DNA from: JAZFYD01 sp036443405 | GTDB taxonomy: Bacteria; Planctomycetota; PLA2 | Assembly (NCBI GenBank): GCA_036443405.1 | Contig: JAZFYD010000249.1 | Span: forward strand, 3,749-67,748 | Direction of reading: 5' to 3' | Length of the DNA: 64,000 bases | Shown here: positions 44,135-53,931 of the stretch, in pieces | How positions within the stretch are numbered: the stretch's first letter is position 1 | Layout: the number at the start of each line of letters is the position of its first letter | Program-made: the position numbers and the translations under genes | The notes under the pieces: model-generated | The model's database searches: none | Told to the model about the DNA's origin: nothing | Seen by the model: the letters and a program-made list of their open reading frames with translations, nothing else

Positions 44135-47098
44135 TCAGCGCACCTCGAGCACGACCGGTGTTTCGCGGCCCTCGGCGATCTCGATGCGCTCGTGTTTCCT
44201 GCGATTGGCCGGGAGTTGATCGGGGGTGGTGACCCGGTAGCGGCCGGCTTTCATGCCTGGCAGGACGAACTCGCCCTGGTCGTTGCAGCGCGCGACGGCG
44301 ATGCGCCCGCTTGTTGCGTACACGACCGCGCCTGGCACCGGCCGTTTCCTGCGCACGACCTTGCCGCGCAACACGCCCGCTTCGTGCACTGTCACGGTGG
44401 GGTTGGTCGTCTTGCGGCCCGGCCGGCAGAGCAGGTTGATCGATCGGAAGTACGCCGCACCGCTTAGCTGCAACAACCGCGTTCGCCCCGGCGGGACCCC
44501 CTCGGCGACGAGCCGGCCCTTCGCGGAGACCGCGCGCGCTTCCGTATCGACCCACCGGTTGCGCACGACCGTCTGAATCCGGGCGACGATCCCATCGGGG
44601 ATCGCACGGCTGTTCCCGTCCCGCCAGCGCATCGGGAGATCGATCCGCGCCAGACGCAGGAGTTTGATTTCCGTGAACGAACGCTCACCGGGTCTTAGGT
44701 CCAGGGTGAACTCCGTGAACTGAAATCCGGGGCGGCTCGCGCGGCAGTTCAGTTGGAGCTTGCGATAGATCGGGATGTTGAACGCGAAGCGGCCGCCGGC
44801 GTTCGTGCGCGCGGGCGGGCGGCCCATTCCGGGTCGAGCGCGGCCCGACCGGGAGTTCACGACATCGATGATGGCGTCGGCGACGGGTTTTCCGTTTTCG
44901 TCCAGCACGCGGCCGCCGATGATCGGTGTGAGACCGACGGTCATGCGCACGTTGTTTCGGCCGAGCGTCAGCGTCATCCGCGAGAGCCCGTACCCCACGC
45001 CGTCCTTGTCCGCGTGAAGGAGCCAGGCACCGGGGCGCAGACCCTCCACGACGATGCGGCCACCGGCCCCGGTCAGCGCGCGAAACGTCGAGTGGCCCGG
45101 GGGCGCCTTGGGCTCGCTCACCGCGTTGCCCTGCACCCAGACGCCGACTTGCGGGACGCCGCGCCGCGCGACCTCCAGAGCGAGCGTCGTGCGTTCGATT
45201 GCGGGCGCGAACAGTTCCACGTCGAGTTGATATTGCGGGCCGTCGCCGTGGATGACTCGCGTCACCGCGTCGAAGCCGGGCGCCGCGACTTGAATCTCGT
45301 TGGGGTCGGTGCGCATCCAGCGCGTTTCAAACGTGCCGTCACCGGTGCGCCGCCACGCGGTCGGCCGCGGCCGAAGTTTCACGCGGTGATCGATCGGGAA
45401 ACCGGACTCGCTGTCGTGCACCGTGACCACGAGCGTCGAGGCCTCCTCCCAGACGAGGTCGATCGCGTTCCGTCCCGCTAGTTCGATCGCGGGATCCCCG
45501 CTCGCGAGGCTCGGCCGCGCCAGATGAATCACGGCGTCGTCCGGCATCGCGGGGAGCTTGGCGTACCCGTCATCGCCGGTCGTGCGCGGATCGGTGGGAC
45601 TCACGTACACGCGCGCACCCTGGACCGGCACTCCGTCGGCCGTGACCACGCGCACGACCCGCGTCTGCGCGCGCCCGGGGTCTTTCGCTTTCTCCTCCTC
45701 GTCGGGTTCGGAGGTTTCCCCCGGCATCATGCCGAGATGCCGCGCATCGGACTCGCGCAACCGGTCGAGGAGGATGGTTGCCGCCCCCTCGCGTTTCTCA
45801 TCGATCCCCTGCACCTCGACGTGGAGCCAGTGCGCGCCGCAGCGCGGAATCCGGAGCCGGCCTTCCGCGTCGGTCCTAGTCGTGACCGTCCGCCACTGCT
45901 TGGGTGCGTACAAGGAAGTACCCGAGATGTGAACGCGTACCCGTTGGTTCGCGAAAGGCAGGGGCGGCTTCGGTGGTTTTGCGGGCGGTCGTGGGTGCTT
46001 GTACAAAGCCACCGGAACCGTCGGCAGCGTCCATGTGAAGAATCGGTATTCGTCGGAGCCCACGTGGGGCCGGGCGTCCTCGTAGGCCGCGCCGTCGGCG
46101 GTGCGGACGAATAGCGCGTAGGTGCCGAGAGGGAGTTGCGGAATCGTGGCGAGGCCGTCGGAGTCGGTCGTGGCGTGCGCGGGTCGCAGGAGGTTCTCGT
46201 GGGCCAGTGGTTCGAGATCACGATCGGCCGGTTGCGGGACGAGTGAGATCGCCGCGCCGGTCACCGGCTCGCCGGCGGTGTTGTATACCCGCAGCCTGAA
46301 GTCTGAACCCGACATGAGCGGTAGCACGAGTGTTCCCTGCTGCGGGAGCACCACCGGCGCACGCAGCAGGCGGCGCCCGTCCGGCGCTACGCCTTGCACG
46401 ACAAACGAACCGCGCGGCAGGCGGTCGAACCGGAACTTGCCCTCGGAGTCCGTTGTCGCGCGATCGAGGATGCCCTTGCCTGGATGCAGGAGACCGAACT
46501 GTTGCACGATGACGCTCGCGCCTGCGACGGGTTCGTTGCGCTCGTTCACGACGAGGCCCGCAAGCGCGGACTCGCCGGTGAGCACGACGTTGCCGAGATA
46601 CGTCGTCGCCCGTTTGGCGGCGACATTGAGCGGGACGATGGCGACCTCGGCGTCGGGCGAGCGCAGAATGAGGCGGAGGTCGCCCGCTTTTTCATCAACG
46701 CCGTTCAGCGTGGCGTCGAAACGGCCACGCTCGCGGCCCTTGGGTTGCGGGAACTCGCGGCGTTGGCCATTCTCGCCGATCTGTTCGACGGTCACCTCGA
46801 CGCCGGCGACCGCTTCCCGATTGGACGCGCGGATCGCGAAGCCGTACCAAGTGAATCGGCCGCTCGTATCCGTCGCTTCGTTCGCGCGCCCGGTCACGTC
46901 GTCCTGCGGTACGCGCGCGATTCCGTCGATGACGCGGAGCCCGCCGCTGAATCGCTCGGCCGGTTCGGAGTTGCCGCCGGCGTCTTTGGAGGCGTCGCGG
47001 TGGGTGCGGCCCATGCCGCCGCCGTTGTCATCCGCGGCGCTCAGCAGGAGGAGTGCCACGGCGCCGACCGCCAGAGCAACGACCACAACAACGCGCAT
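44135..47098 (-). CDS. Giant anchored carboxypeptidase-regulatory-like repeat protein, about 987 aa
   Basis: Starting at MRVVVVVALAVGAVALLLLS the protein has one N-terminal membrane anchor; an in-frame ATG 36 bases upstream, inside the CYTH gene, is an alternative. The rest is a chain of about eight beta-sandwich units of the CarboxypepD_reg/Cna-B type, with recurring phrases like LAGLVVNERNEPVAGASVIV, GGRVLDENGKPVADAIIDVV and GKVVRRKRPVPGAVVYATS. Such domains are structural or adhesive and lack catalysis. A paralogue lies two genes upstream; the small CYTH gene sits between them, all on the minus strand. Confidence 0.8.
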   Translation of the reverse strand: MRVVVVVALAVGAVALLLLSAADDNGGGMGRTHRDASKDAGGNSEPAERFSGGLRVIDGIARVPQDDVTGRANEATDTSGRFTWYGFAIRASNREAVAGVEVTVEQIGENGQRREFPQPKGRERGRFDATLNGVDEKAGDLRLILRSPDAEVAIVPLNVAAKRATTYLGNVVLTGESALAGLVVNERNEPVAGASVIVQQFGLLHPGKGILDRATTDSEGKFRFDRLPRGSFVVQGVAPDGRRLLRAPVVLPQQGTLVLPLMSGSDFRLRVYNTAGEPVTGAAISLVPQPADRDLEPLAHENLLRPAHATTDSDGLATIPQLPLGTYALFVRTADGAAYEDARPHVGSDEYRFFTWTLPTVPVALYKHPRPPAKPPKPPLPFANQRVRVHISGTSLYAPKQWRTVTTRTDAEGRLRIPRCGAHWLHVEVQGIDEKREGAATILLDRLRESDARHLGMMPGETSEPDEEEKAKDPGRAQTRVVRVVTADGVPVQGARVYVSPTDPRTTGDDGYAKLPAMPDDAVIHLARPSLASGDPAIELAGRNAIDLVWEEASTLVVTVHDSESGFPIDHRVKLRPRPTAWRRTGDGTFETRWMRTDPNEIQVAAPGFDAVTRVIHGDGPQYQLDVELFAPAIERTTLALEVARRGVPQVGVWVQGNAVSEPKAPPGHSTFRALTGAGGRIVVEGLRPGAWLLHADKDGVGYGLSRMTLTLGRNNVRMTVGLTPIIGGRVLDENGKPVADAIIDVVNSRSGRARPGMGRPPARTNAGGRFAFNIPIYRKLQLNCRASRPGFQFTEFTLDLRPGERSFTEIKLLRLARIDLPMRWRDGNSRAIPDGIVARIQTVVRNRWVDTEARAVSAKGRLVAEGVPPGRTRLLQLSGAAYFRSINLLCRPGRKTTNPTVTVHEAGVLRGKVVRRKRPVPGAVVYATSGRIAVARCNDQGEFVLPGMKAGRYRVTTPDQLPANRRKHERIEIAEGRETPVVLEVR

Positions 47099-47118
47099 GG
47101 CTCTTGGACGAGGTTGGG

Positions 47119-47589
47119 CTAACCGTTCCTCCATTTGGTGAACGGTTGCCGGCTCAGCTGTGAAACGCGGTAGCGCACATCCAGGGAGATGTCTTCGCCG
47201 ACCCATTCGGGCAGTTCGACCTCGGCGTCCTCAGCGGGCAGTTCGACCTCGGCGATGACCAGGCCGTCGTTCACTCCGTGAAAGACATCGACCTCCCAGG
47301 TGCGGCCGCCGAACTCGCGTTTGTAGCGCGTCTTTTCGATGACCACCGGGCAGAGGCTCTCGAGCATCGCTTCGGCGTCCGCTACCGGGATCTCGTATTC
47401 GAACTCGTCGCGGGTCAGGCCGCGCTGGGCGCTCTTGATCGACAGAGTGGCGCGGTCCCCCTCGATGCGCGTGCGCACAACACCGTGATCCTCGATCGCG
47501 ATGTAGCCCTGCCGCTGCAGGACACCGTCTGCGCCCGCCCGCCAACCGTCGCCGCTCACCAGAAACTTGCGTTCGATCTCATGCGCCAT
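47119..47589 (-). CDS. CYTH-domain phosphatase / adenylate cyclase class IV-like protein
   Basis: A 156-aa CYTH protein. The start MAHEIERKFLV gives the signature ExExK at the very N-terminus. Further tunnel residues appear in RQGYIAIED, VVRTRIEGDRATLSIK, FEYEIPVADAEAML, KTRYKREFGGRTWEVDVF and AEVELPAEDAEVELPEW. Members hydrolyse triphosphates such as tripolyphosphate or thiamine triphosphate, or act as adenylate cyclases; this small stand-alone form most resembles the bacterial inorganic triphosphatases. It lies between two giant repeat-protein genes. Confidence 0.92.
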   Translation of the reverse strand: MAHEIERKFLVSGDGWRAGADGVLQRQGYIAIEDHGVVRTRIEGDRATLSIKSAQRGLTRDEFEYEIPVADAEAMLESLCPVVIEKTRYKREFGGRTWEVDVFHGVNDGLVIAEVELPAEDAEVELPEWVGEDISLDVRYRVSQLSRQPFTKWRNG

Positions 47590-47669
47590 CGCGCGCGATT
47601 GTGGCACATTCCCGGCCGCTCCGAGATCCCCCAAGAACCCCGGGGTCACCAGTGAACCCGGACGCGCCG

Positions 47670-50600
47670 TTACTCAGGGAATCTGACGGCGACGTCGGTC
47701 GAACCCGAACGCACTTCGCCCGCCTCCGCTTTCGTGCTCTTGCCCTGGTTCCAGCGGTGCGCCTGCAGCTTGTAGACACCCTTCTCCAGACCCTTGATTT
47801 CGAATTTTCCGTCATTGCCCTGGATGAACGTGTGGCCGGACGACTTGCCGTCCGCTGTCGTTGCGGTCACGGTCACGAAACCCGCGGGCTGTCCGTCGGC
47901 GAGATACACGGTGCCCGAGATCGTCTCGCCGACCGTGGCGATCAACTGGACCGTGTGCTGACCGGGGGCCACTTTGACGGATGTCTTGATGAATCCCTTG
48001 CCGGACTCCTCGATGGACACCGTCAACTCCCCTTCGCTCGCGATGCCGGCGATGCGGAAGGTGCCGTCCGCGCCCGAGGTTGCGCTGCGGGTGCCGCTGC
48101 GGCCCATCGGCGATGCGATCTGCCGTGGCGTGTTCGGTGTCGTCACCATCACCAAAGCGCCCTCGACAGGCGCTCTCCCGCTATTCACGACGCGGCCGGT
48201 GATTACACGACCTGCATTCAGGCGGAACTCGCGCACACCCGCGCCGGCTTCGACGTTTTTGACGGTTAGTTCCACGTAATCGGAGTGTGTGATGCGCAGC
48301 GTGAACGGCTTCTGCGGCAGGCCCGTCAACTCGAAGCCGCCGTCGGCGTCGGTTTGCGCGTTTCCACCGCGCATCCATCGACCCGGTGTGTCCGCGAAGG
48401 TGGCCCGCACGTTCGCGCCGGCGACCCGCGTACCACCCGCGAGCACGCGCCCGCGCATCGTCCCGCCCTTCAGGACAACGATGCGAACCTCCGTCTGTCC
48501 GGTGCGCGCCTTGACCGTCTCGCCGTACATGCCCTCGGCGTAGACGTTGATGTCGTAGTTGCCGTCGGCCAGTCCGTACTGTTCGAAACGGCCGTTCGCG
48601 TCGCTGCGTCCGTTGAAGTAGGTCCGGCCACGGCTGCCGCCCGCGCCGCCGCCTTGGCCCTGCGCCGCGCCCGCGTCCTGGGACCAGGCGTTGAACTGGA
48701 TGCCCTCGAGCGGTTGGCCGTCTCCATCGACTACGATGCCGGAGATGCCCAAGCCGCGCTCGAGCGTCACCTCCGGGAGTTTCTCCTCGGCTTTGCCCGG
48801 CGCGAGCGCGATCGACTCGCTCTTCTCCATGTAGCCGTTGTGGGCGTAGGAGACCTCGACCTGGCCGATCGGCGCGTTGCGCACGGTGAAGATGCCGTTG
48901 ATATCCGTCACACCGGGTTTGGTTCCGCCGGATCCCATCATCTGTTCCATCTGGCGCCGCATCGGGTTGTTGCCTTTTTGCTCCTCGCGGTCGATTGTGA
49001 CGCGCACGCCCTGAATGGGCTCACCCTGTTCGTCGAGAACTTTGCCCGTCACGTTGAGCGGCTCGCTCAGCGAGATGCGCAGTTCGGCGCCGCTGCCCGG
49101 GGTTGTCTTGGTCGGCTCCGCCGGACCGTAGTCGCGATGGGATACCGCCAGGGAAATCGCTTTGTCGCGAGCGAACGGACCGAGCGAGAACGTCCCGTCG
49201 GCGTTGCTGTGCGTTTTCGGCGGGCCTCCGAGCATCATCATGCGAATCATGCCCATGCCCATGCCGCCGCCATCGGGGAGTTGCGTCACTTGCGCGCCCG
49301 CAACGGGGTCCCCCTTGATGTCCACGACGATGCCGTTGACCGTGGCGCCCGGCGTGAGCAGAACCTCTTTTGTGATCTCGTTGGTGCCGGACGGGAACAT
49401 CGAGCTGGCGCCACCTTGGTTGCGGCCAAACATTGCCATCATGTTGATGTTCAGTTCGGGCACGAAGTCCTTGTGCAGCGCGGCGACCGACGACGCCTTC
49501 AGCGGAACGCCGAAGAGTTCGTACTCGCCTTTCTCGTTGGAGAGGACGGTATTGCCGCCGAGGAACATGAGTTCGCGATCGAGGCCGCCCATCGCCCGCA
49601 CGATCGCGCCGGTGACGGGTTTTTGCGTCTCGCGGTTCTTGACGAGGCCGCGGACCACGCCACCCGGTTCGACCTCGACATCGCCGACATCGATCACGCC
49701 CTCTTTGATCTCGATCGCCGCGAGCTGCTTGATCTGCGGGACAAAACGGTCCGCCGTGAGGAACGCAGACTTCTGCTGGCCCATGCCGCCTGATTTCGTC
49801 GGGAGGTGTTCGATGACGACCTCGCCCGCGGCGTTGGAACTGCCGGTGCCGAAACCGCCGCCGTAGATCACCGCGACGCGTACGCCTTCCGCGGGTTTCT
49901 CCGTGTCCTTCAGAATCGTGCGCATGCGCAGCGTCACGCCAGGTTCGAGCTTGATGCGGACGTTGGTGGCGGGAACGGAGATGTCGGACTTGACGTGCGC
50001 CGCGAAACCGACGGCGCGCGCGACCAGGATCATGTTGCCCCGGCCCGACGTCGCGGTGGCTGGCAGCGAAAACGCCCCGTTGGCATCCGTCACGCTTTCG
50101 ATCTTGGTGCCGCCGCGGAACATCGTCATCGCGTTGGCGAGCATCACGCGCGCGCCGGGCACTGGGTTGTCGCCCGGGTCCACGACGACACCGGACACGA
50201 TGGCGGCGCCGAACAGATGAAAGTCGAGGCCGGTGAGGTCTTTGACGATCGGACGCGCAGGTTCGGTTTCCTGGCCGTGGCGCGGTGAGAACGCGCGGAA
50301 CATGTATTGGTTCGCGCCCGGCAGCGTGAGTTCGTAGTTGCCGTCGTCGCCGGCTTTGGCGAACGCGATGACATCGTCGGGATTGCCGAGCCGCTGGAAC
50401 AACTTGCTCGGGTCGATCGAGAGGCTCGCGCCGGTCGCCGTCACGGCTTCGACGGTGGCCCCGACGATCGGTTTGCCGCGCGCGTCGAGCACGCGACCCG
50501 ACACCGTGATCCCGTCGGTCAGTCGCAGTTCGCCAAGGTCGCCGGAGTGCTCCAGCAGGAAGTTGCGCGCGCCGACCGCCTTGCCGCTACGCGCCGCAAG

Positions 50601-50951
50601 GAGGTAGAACCCCGCGGCGAGCCCTTTGAGATCGAGGACGCCGTCGTCGCCGGCGTGCGTGGCGGTCTCATCCCCGCGCGGGTGGCGCAGAATGATCTCC
50701 GCGCCGCCGGCCGCGGCACCGTCGGGCGCGACGATCTTCATCGTGAAGCTCAGGTCGCCGCGCTTTTCGCCTTCGGCGTCCTTGTCTTCCGTCGCGTCGT
50801 CTGCGCCATCCTCCTGAGCGGTCATGCCCGAATCGGTGTCACGCGAGGAGTCAGACCGGCCTTCGCGACCCGAGTCCGAGTTCATCATGATCAGCAACAG
50901 CCCGCCGACACAGAGCGCGGCGACGAGAATGAGGAGGTTGAGCGGTTTCAT
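47670..50951 (-). CDS. Giant anchored carboxypeptidase-regulatory-like repeat protein, 1093 aa
   Basis: An N-terminal anchor (MKPLNLLILVAALCVGGLLL) is followed by an acidic Ser/Asp/Glu linker, then about ten CarboxypepD_reg/Cna-B-like beta-sandwich units: TVSGRVLDARGKPIVGATVE, VSGVVVDPGDNPVPGARVML, VNGIVVDIKGDPVAGAQVTQ, VTGKVLDEQGEPIQGVRVTI, ISGIVVDGDGQPLEGIQFNA and others. Gly/Met-rich loops interrupt units near residues 500-600. It is probably a surface or periplasmic structural protein, paralogous to the 987-aa protein downstream. No catalytic residues are evident. Confidence 0.85.
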   Translation of the reverse strand: MKPLNLLILVAALCVGGLLLIMMNSDSGREGRSDSSRDTDSGMTAQEDGADDATEDKDAEGEKRGDLSFTMKIVAPDGAAAGGAEIILRHPRGDETATHAGDDGVLDLKGLAAGFYLLAARSGKAVGARNFLLEHSGDLGELRLTDGITVSGRVLDARGKPIVGATVEAVTATGASLSIDPSKLFQRLGNPDDVIAFAKAGDDGNYELTLPGANQYMFRAFSPRHGQETEPARPIVKDLTGLDFHLFGAAIVSGVVVDPGDNPVPGARVMLANAMTMFRGGTKIESVTDANGAFSLPATATSGRGNMILVARAVGFAAHVKSDISVPATNVRIKLEPGVTLRMRTILKDTEKPAEGVRVAVIYGGGFGTGSSNAAGEVVIEHLPTKSGGMGQQKSAFLTADRFVPQIKQLAAIEIKEGVIDVGDVEVEPGGVVRGLVKNRETQKPVTGAIVRAMGGLDRELMFLGGNTVLSNEKGEYELFGVPLKASSVAALHKDFVPELNINMMAMFGRNQGGASSMFPSGTNEITKEVLLTPGATVNGIVVDIKGDPVAGAQVTQLPDGGGMGMGMIRMMMLGGPPKTHSNADGTFSLGPFARDKAISLAVSHRDYGPAEPTKTTPGSGAELRISLSEPLNVTGKVLDEQGEPIQGVRVTIDREEQKGNNPMRRQMEQMMGSGGTKPGVTDINGIFTVRNAPIGQVEVSYAHNGYMEKSESIALAPGKAEEKLPEVTLERGLGISGIVVDGDGQPLEGIQFNAWSQDAGAAQGQGGGAGGSRGRTYFNGRSDANGRFEQYGLADGNYDINVYAEGMYGETVKARTGQTEVRIVVLKGGTMRGRVLAGGTRVAGANVRATFADTPGRWMRGGNAQTDADGGFELTGLPQKPFTLRITHSDYVELTVKNVEAGAGVREFRLNAGRVITGRVVNSGRAPVEGALVMVTTPNTPRQIASPMGRSGTRSATSGADGTFRIAGIASEGELTVSIEESGKGFIKTSVKVAPGQHTVQLIATVGETISGTVYLADGQPAGFVTVTATTADGKSSGHTFIQGNDGKFEIKGLEKGVYKLQAHRWNQGKSTKAEAGEVRSGSTDVAVRFPE

Positions 50952-51221
50952 CTGGGATCGACTCTCTTGCGTATCTGCCTTAGGCGGCGGCTACACGAAT
51001 CCGCCCGGCCGCGCAACGCAAAGCATAGTCCGAAGTGGCTCGCGGCGCGGCATGCGGTTTCATCGCCCGGGCGGTGTACGGATCTCCCACACCGGCGCGA
51101 AATTGGGGCGGTGCGGTTGCAGTCGCACTCCCGATCGGAGACTCTAGCCACGTGGAGCCTCCAGGGGACCGTCGCAAACCCGTCGGGCACGTCACAAGGA
51201 ATGGCGGCGAAGGAAAGAGAC

Positions 51222-51680
51222 ATGGTTGTCGACCACGAAACGCGGATCGCGGACAGAGTTCGAAGCTGCAAGATCGAGCGCAGGTCATACGAAATCTGGC
51301 TGGGGAGCCTGAGACCAGCCAATTTCCTGTTGGTTGGTGTCGGGGGCACCTTGTCGCTTCTTGCCGGGATGTCCATCGTCACTCAGGCAAATCTGATCGA
51401 TGCAAATACCGCGGGCTGGATAACTGTTGGTGGTGCGTTGCTGACGGGGCTCCACAACCGGCTCAGGTGCGACCCGCACCAAGCAGAGTGCTGGAAGCTG
51501 GCAACTCAGTTTGCCGAACTACAAACGGACTACGAACGCCTAGAGCTTGAAACGCAGGAACAACCGCGGAAGGAGATGTTGATGGCAGTGGAGCAGAAGT
51601 TGGCTGCTGTTCGTGCCGGTAGGGGGGCGTTTCCGAGCGCAGGTGCCCGGAAACAGGCGGAACAAGAAGCCCAGGCGTGA
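51222..51680 (+). CDS. Small two-TM protein, SLATT-like
   Basis: AAGGA at 51210-51214 is 7 bases from this ATG, so it is preferred over the ATG 21 bases earlier, giving 152 aa. A basic N-terminus (DHETRIADRVRSCKIERRSY) precedes two membrane helices (ANFLLVGVGGTLSLLAGMSI and NTAGWITVGGALLTGLH), then helices ending in Lys/Glu (CWKLATQFAELQTDYERLE). The layout resembles SLATT two-TM effector domains, which partner with nucleotide sensors in some defence systems, but I see no diagnostic motif. It converges with a LOG-family gene one base away. Confidence 0.6.
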   Translation: MVVDHETRIADRVRSCKIERRSYEIWLGSLRPANFLLVGVGGTLSLLAGMSIVTQANLIDANTAGWITVGGALLTGLHNRLRCDPHQAECWKLATQFAELQTDYERLELETQEQPRKEMLMAVEQKLAAVRAGRGAFPSAGARKQAEQEAQA

Positions 51681-51681
51681 A

Positions 51682-52830
51682 CTAACCCTCGTCCGACGCC
51701 TCGGCGTCTTCCGCTTCGGGGGAGAGTTCGCCCTCGGGGATCTCGAGGGGGGCGGCCTGTTCCGGCGACGAGGCCTCCTCGCTCACGTAGGTGTTCAACT
51801 CATTGACGAGTTGGCGCAACCGGCCGGTCGACCGGCGGTTGTACTGCAGCAGAACGCGGCCGAACTCCGGGCACTCGCCGTCTTCCCCGGGTAGCGGCGC
51901 GCCGGTTTCGATCGTTCCGTCGGTCAGGATGTCGGCAAAGTTCGTGTTGAGCGCGTCGAGTTGCTCGTCGTTCGGTGTTTGACGCACGCGCACGCTGAGG
52001 CGGCCGTCCACGAACCGGCTCGAATGGTAGTTCGAGTAGAAGTTGAGGATCTCGCGCACCGCCTCGTCGGCGTCGTCGGTGACCTTGTAGAGGTGAATGT
52101 CGTCGGGACTGATCATGCCGCGCGCCAAAAGGTGCTCGCGCACGTACTCGTCCAGGTCCTTCCAGTACGTGCCGCCCTTCGGCTCGAGGTAGACGATCGG
52201 CAGGAGCTGCGCTTTGCCGGTCTGCACGAGCGTCAGGGTCTCGAACCCTTCATCATGCGTTCCGAAGCCACCGGGGAACAGCACGACGGCGTGCGACTCC
52301 TTGATGAAGATCACCTTGCGCGTGAAGAAGTAGCGGAAGTTCACCAGCTTCTTGTCGCCCGCGATGGTCTCGTTGGCCGACTGCTCGAACGGCAGGCGGA
52401 TGTTCACGCCGAAGGACTGGTCGCGGCCGGCGCCACCCTGCGCGGCGCCCATGATGCCGTCGCCGGCGCCGGTGATGACCATCCAACCCGCTTCGCGGAT
52501 GCGCTCGGCAAACTCGTAGGCCATGTTCCACTCGGGATGGTCCTCCGGCGTGCGGGCACTGCCGAAAACCGAGACCTTGCGCACGTGCTCGAACGGCTGA
52601 AAGACGCGGAAAGCGTGCCGCATCTCCTTGAACGCGCTGTTGAGCAACTTCACGTCCCCACGCGGCGTTCCGTCCTTGATGAGCCGGATCGCAGTGACGA
52701 TCAGCTCCTGGACGAAATCTCGCGGTAGCTCCTCGCCGTACTCTGCCTGGGCGTTCTTGACCAGCTCTTCGATCTGCGCATCGAGTCCCGCATGTCGGAG
52801 TCGATATCGTCGCGGCGTTCGTTTGCCCAT
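51682..52830 (-). CDS. LOG-family (TIGR00730-type) protein
   Basis: A 382-aa Rossmann-fold protein. Landmarks: VSVFGSARTPEDHPEW, ITGAGDGIMGAAQGG and the nucleotide-binding PGGFGTHDEGFETLTLVQTG, a variant of PGGxGTxxE. LOG proteins are nucleoside 5'-monophosphate phosphoribohydrolases; this one has an extra basic helical N-terminus (MGKRTPRRYRLRHAG) and a C-terminal extension of about 100 residues ending in an acidic tail (LSPEAEDAEASDEG), so it belongs to the longer group whose substrate is unclear. The frame is open far upstream, but that part is shadow of other genes. Confidence 0.88.
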   Translation of the reverse strand: MGKRTPRRYRLRHAGLDAQIEELVKNAQAEYGEELPRDFVQELIVTAIRLIKDGTPRGDVKLLNSAFKEMRHAFRVFQPFEHVRKVSVFGSARTPEDHPEWNMAYEFAERIREAGWMVITGAGDGIMGAAQGGAGRDQSFGVNIRLPFEQSANETIAGDKKLVNFRYFFTRKVIFIKESHAVVLFPGGFGTHDEGFETLTLVQTGKAQLLPIVYLEPKGGTYWKDLDEYVREHLLARGMISPDDIHLYKVTDDADEAVREILNFYSNYHSSRFVDGRLSVRVRQTPNDEQLDALNTNFADILTDGTIETGAPLPGEDGECPEFGRVLLQYNRRSTGRLRQLVNELNTYVSEEASSPEQAAPLEIPEGELSPEAEDAEASDEG

Positions 52831-52938
52831 CGCGCGTAGGGTACCCCACCGTTCGAGTTGCGCGATGTTGGGTTGCGCCGAAATCGACGCGCCGCACCGC
52901 GAACCGGCGGTCCCCGCGCCCGGATACGCTTGGCCAAA

Positions 52939-53886
52939 ATGACTGGGATCCTCGAGGTCGATCTCGCGCGGTTCGATACCGGCGGCGCCGCGGAGCGCCG
53001 GGCGGTTGTGGACGGGGTCCGCCGCAGCCTGGAGACGGGGTTCGTGTTCCTGTCTTCGGCGATCGACCCTTCGCTCATCGACCGGGCGTACGCGCTGCTC
53101 GGGGACTTCTTCCGTAAGCCGGTCGAAGAAAAAGATCGGCTCGCGGTTCCCGGTTCGAAAGGCCAAGTGGGTTACACCGGGACGCTGGTCGAGACCGCCG
53201 CGCAATCCGACCATGCGGACTGGAAGGAAATGCTGAACTGGGGTCGCACGCCAGCGCCTGGCCACCCGCTGCGCGAGCGGTACCCGCACCGGTACATGGA
53301 TGCGCTGCTGCCGGAGGAGACGGTCCCCGGCATTCACGACGCGCTCCTCGACCTGCACGACAAGATGCAGGAGTGCCAGCGTCTGTTCCTGCGCATCGTT
53401 GCCCTCGGGCTCGGCTGCGCCGAGGGGTATTTCGACACGCTCCTGGAAAACGGCCCGACGCTGACGCGCGCGATCCGGTATCCGCCGATGGCCGCGGCGC
53501 CCGCCGACGGGCACGTATGGGCGGAGGAGCACCTCGACATCAATCTGACGACGCTCCTCCCGCGGGCAACGGCGCGCGGCCTGCAGATGAGGGGTCCCAA
53601 CGGCTGGGAGGACGTGGCGCCGCCGGAAGGAGCAGCGATCCTGAACACCGGGATGATGCTCGAACGAATCACGAACGGACGCATCTCGGCCGGGGTCCAT
53701 CGGGTCGTCGGCGAGCCGGGTTCGAGTGCCGAGCGGATGAGCGTCGTGCAGTTTTGCCACCCGACACCCTGGTCCGTTCTCGCGCCGCTGCCGACTTGCA
53801 TCGACGCCGAACACCCGATCCGCTGGCCGCCGATCACAGCCGCCGACTGGCTCGACCAAGTCCTCCACGAGATCGGAATGGCGTAA
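52939..53886 (+). CDS. 2OG-Fe(II) oxygenase, isopenicillin N synthase family
   Basis: A 315-aa cytoplasmic dioxygenase. The N-terminal helix region matches DIOX_N (VRRSLETGFVFLSSAIDPSL). The iron facial triad is the His and Asp in EEHLDINLTTLLP and the His in ISAGVHRVV, with the 2-oxoglutarate Arg in ERMSVVQF (RxS). Family members hydroxylate or desaturate small molecules in biosynthesis or oxidise amino-acid-like substrates. The product is unknown. The upstream open frame (27 codons) is Arg/Gly-rich and was discarded. Confidence 0.9.
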   Translation: MTGILEVDLARFDTGGAAERRAVVDGVRRSLETGFVFLSSAIDPSLIDRAYALLGDFFRKPVEEKDRLAVPGSKGQVGYTGTLVETAAQSDHADWKEMLNWGRTPAPGHPLRERYPHRYMDALLPEETVPGIHDALLDLHDKMQECQRLFLRIVALGLGCAEGYFDTLLENGPTLTRAIRYPPMAAAPADGHVWAEEHLDINLTTLLPRATARGLQMRGPNGWEDVAPPEGAAILNTGMMLERITNGRISAGVHRVVGEPGSSAERMSVVQFCHPTPWSVLAPLPTCIDAEHPIRWPPITAADWLDQVLHEIGMA

Positions 53887-53931
53887 CCGCGATGTGGTGG
53901 CGCCGCCGATCGCTGGCGATAACCCTATAAT

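Noticed and set aside
53926..53931. Perfect TATAAT
   Set aside because: It lies directly against the GTG of the HEAT-like gene with no -35 at proper distance, so use as that gene's promoter would need a later start; left unassigned.
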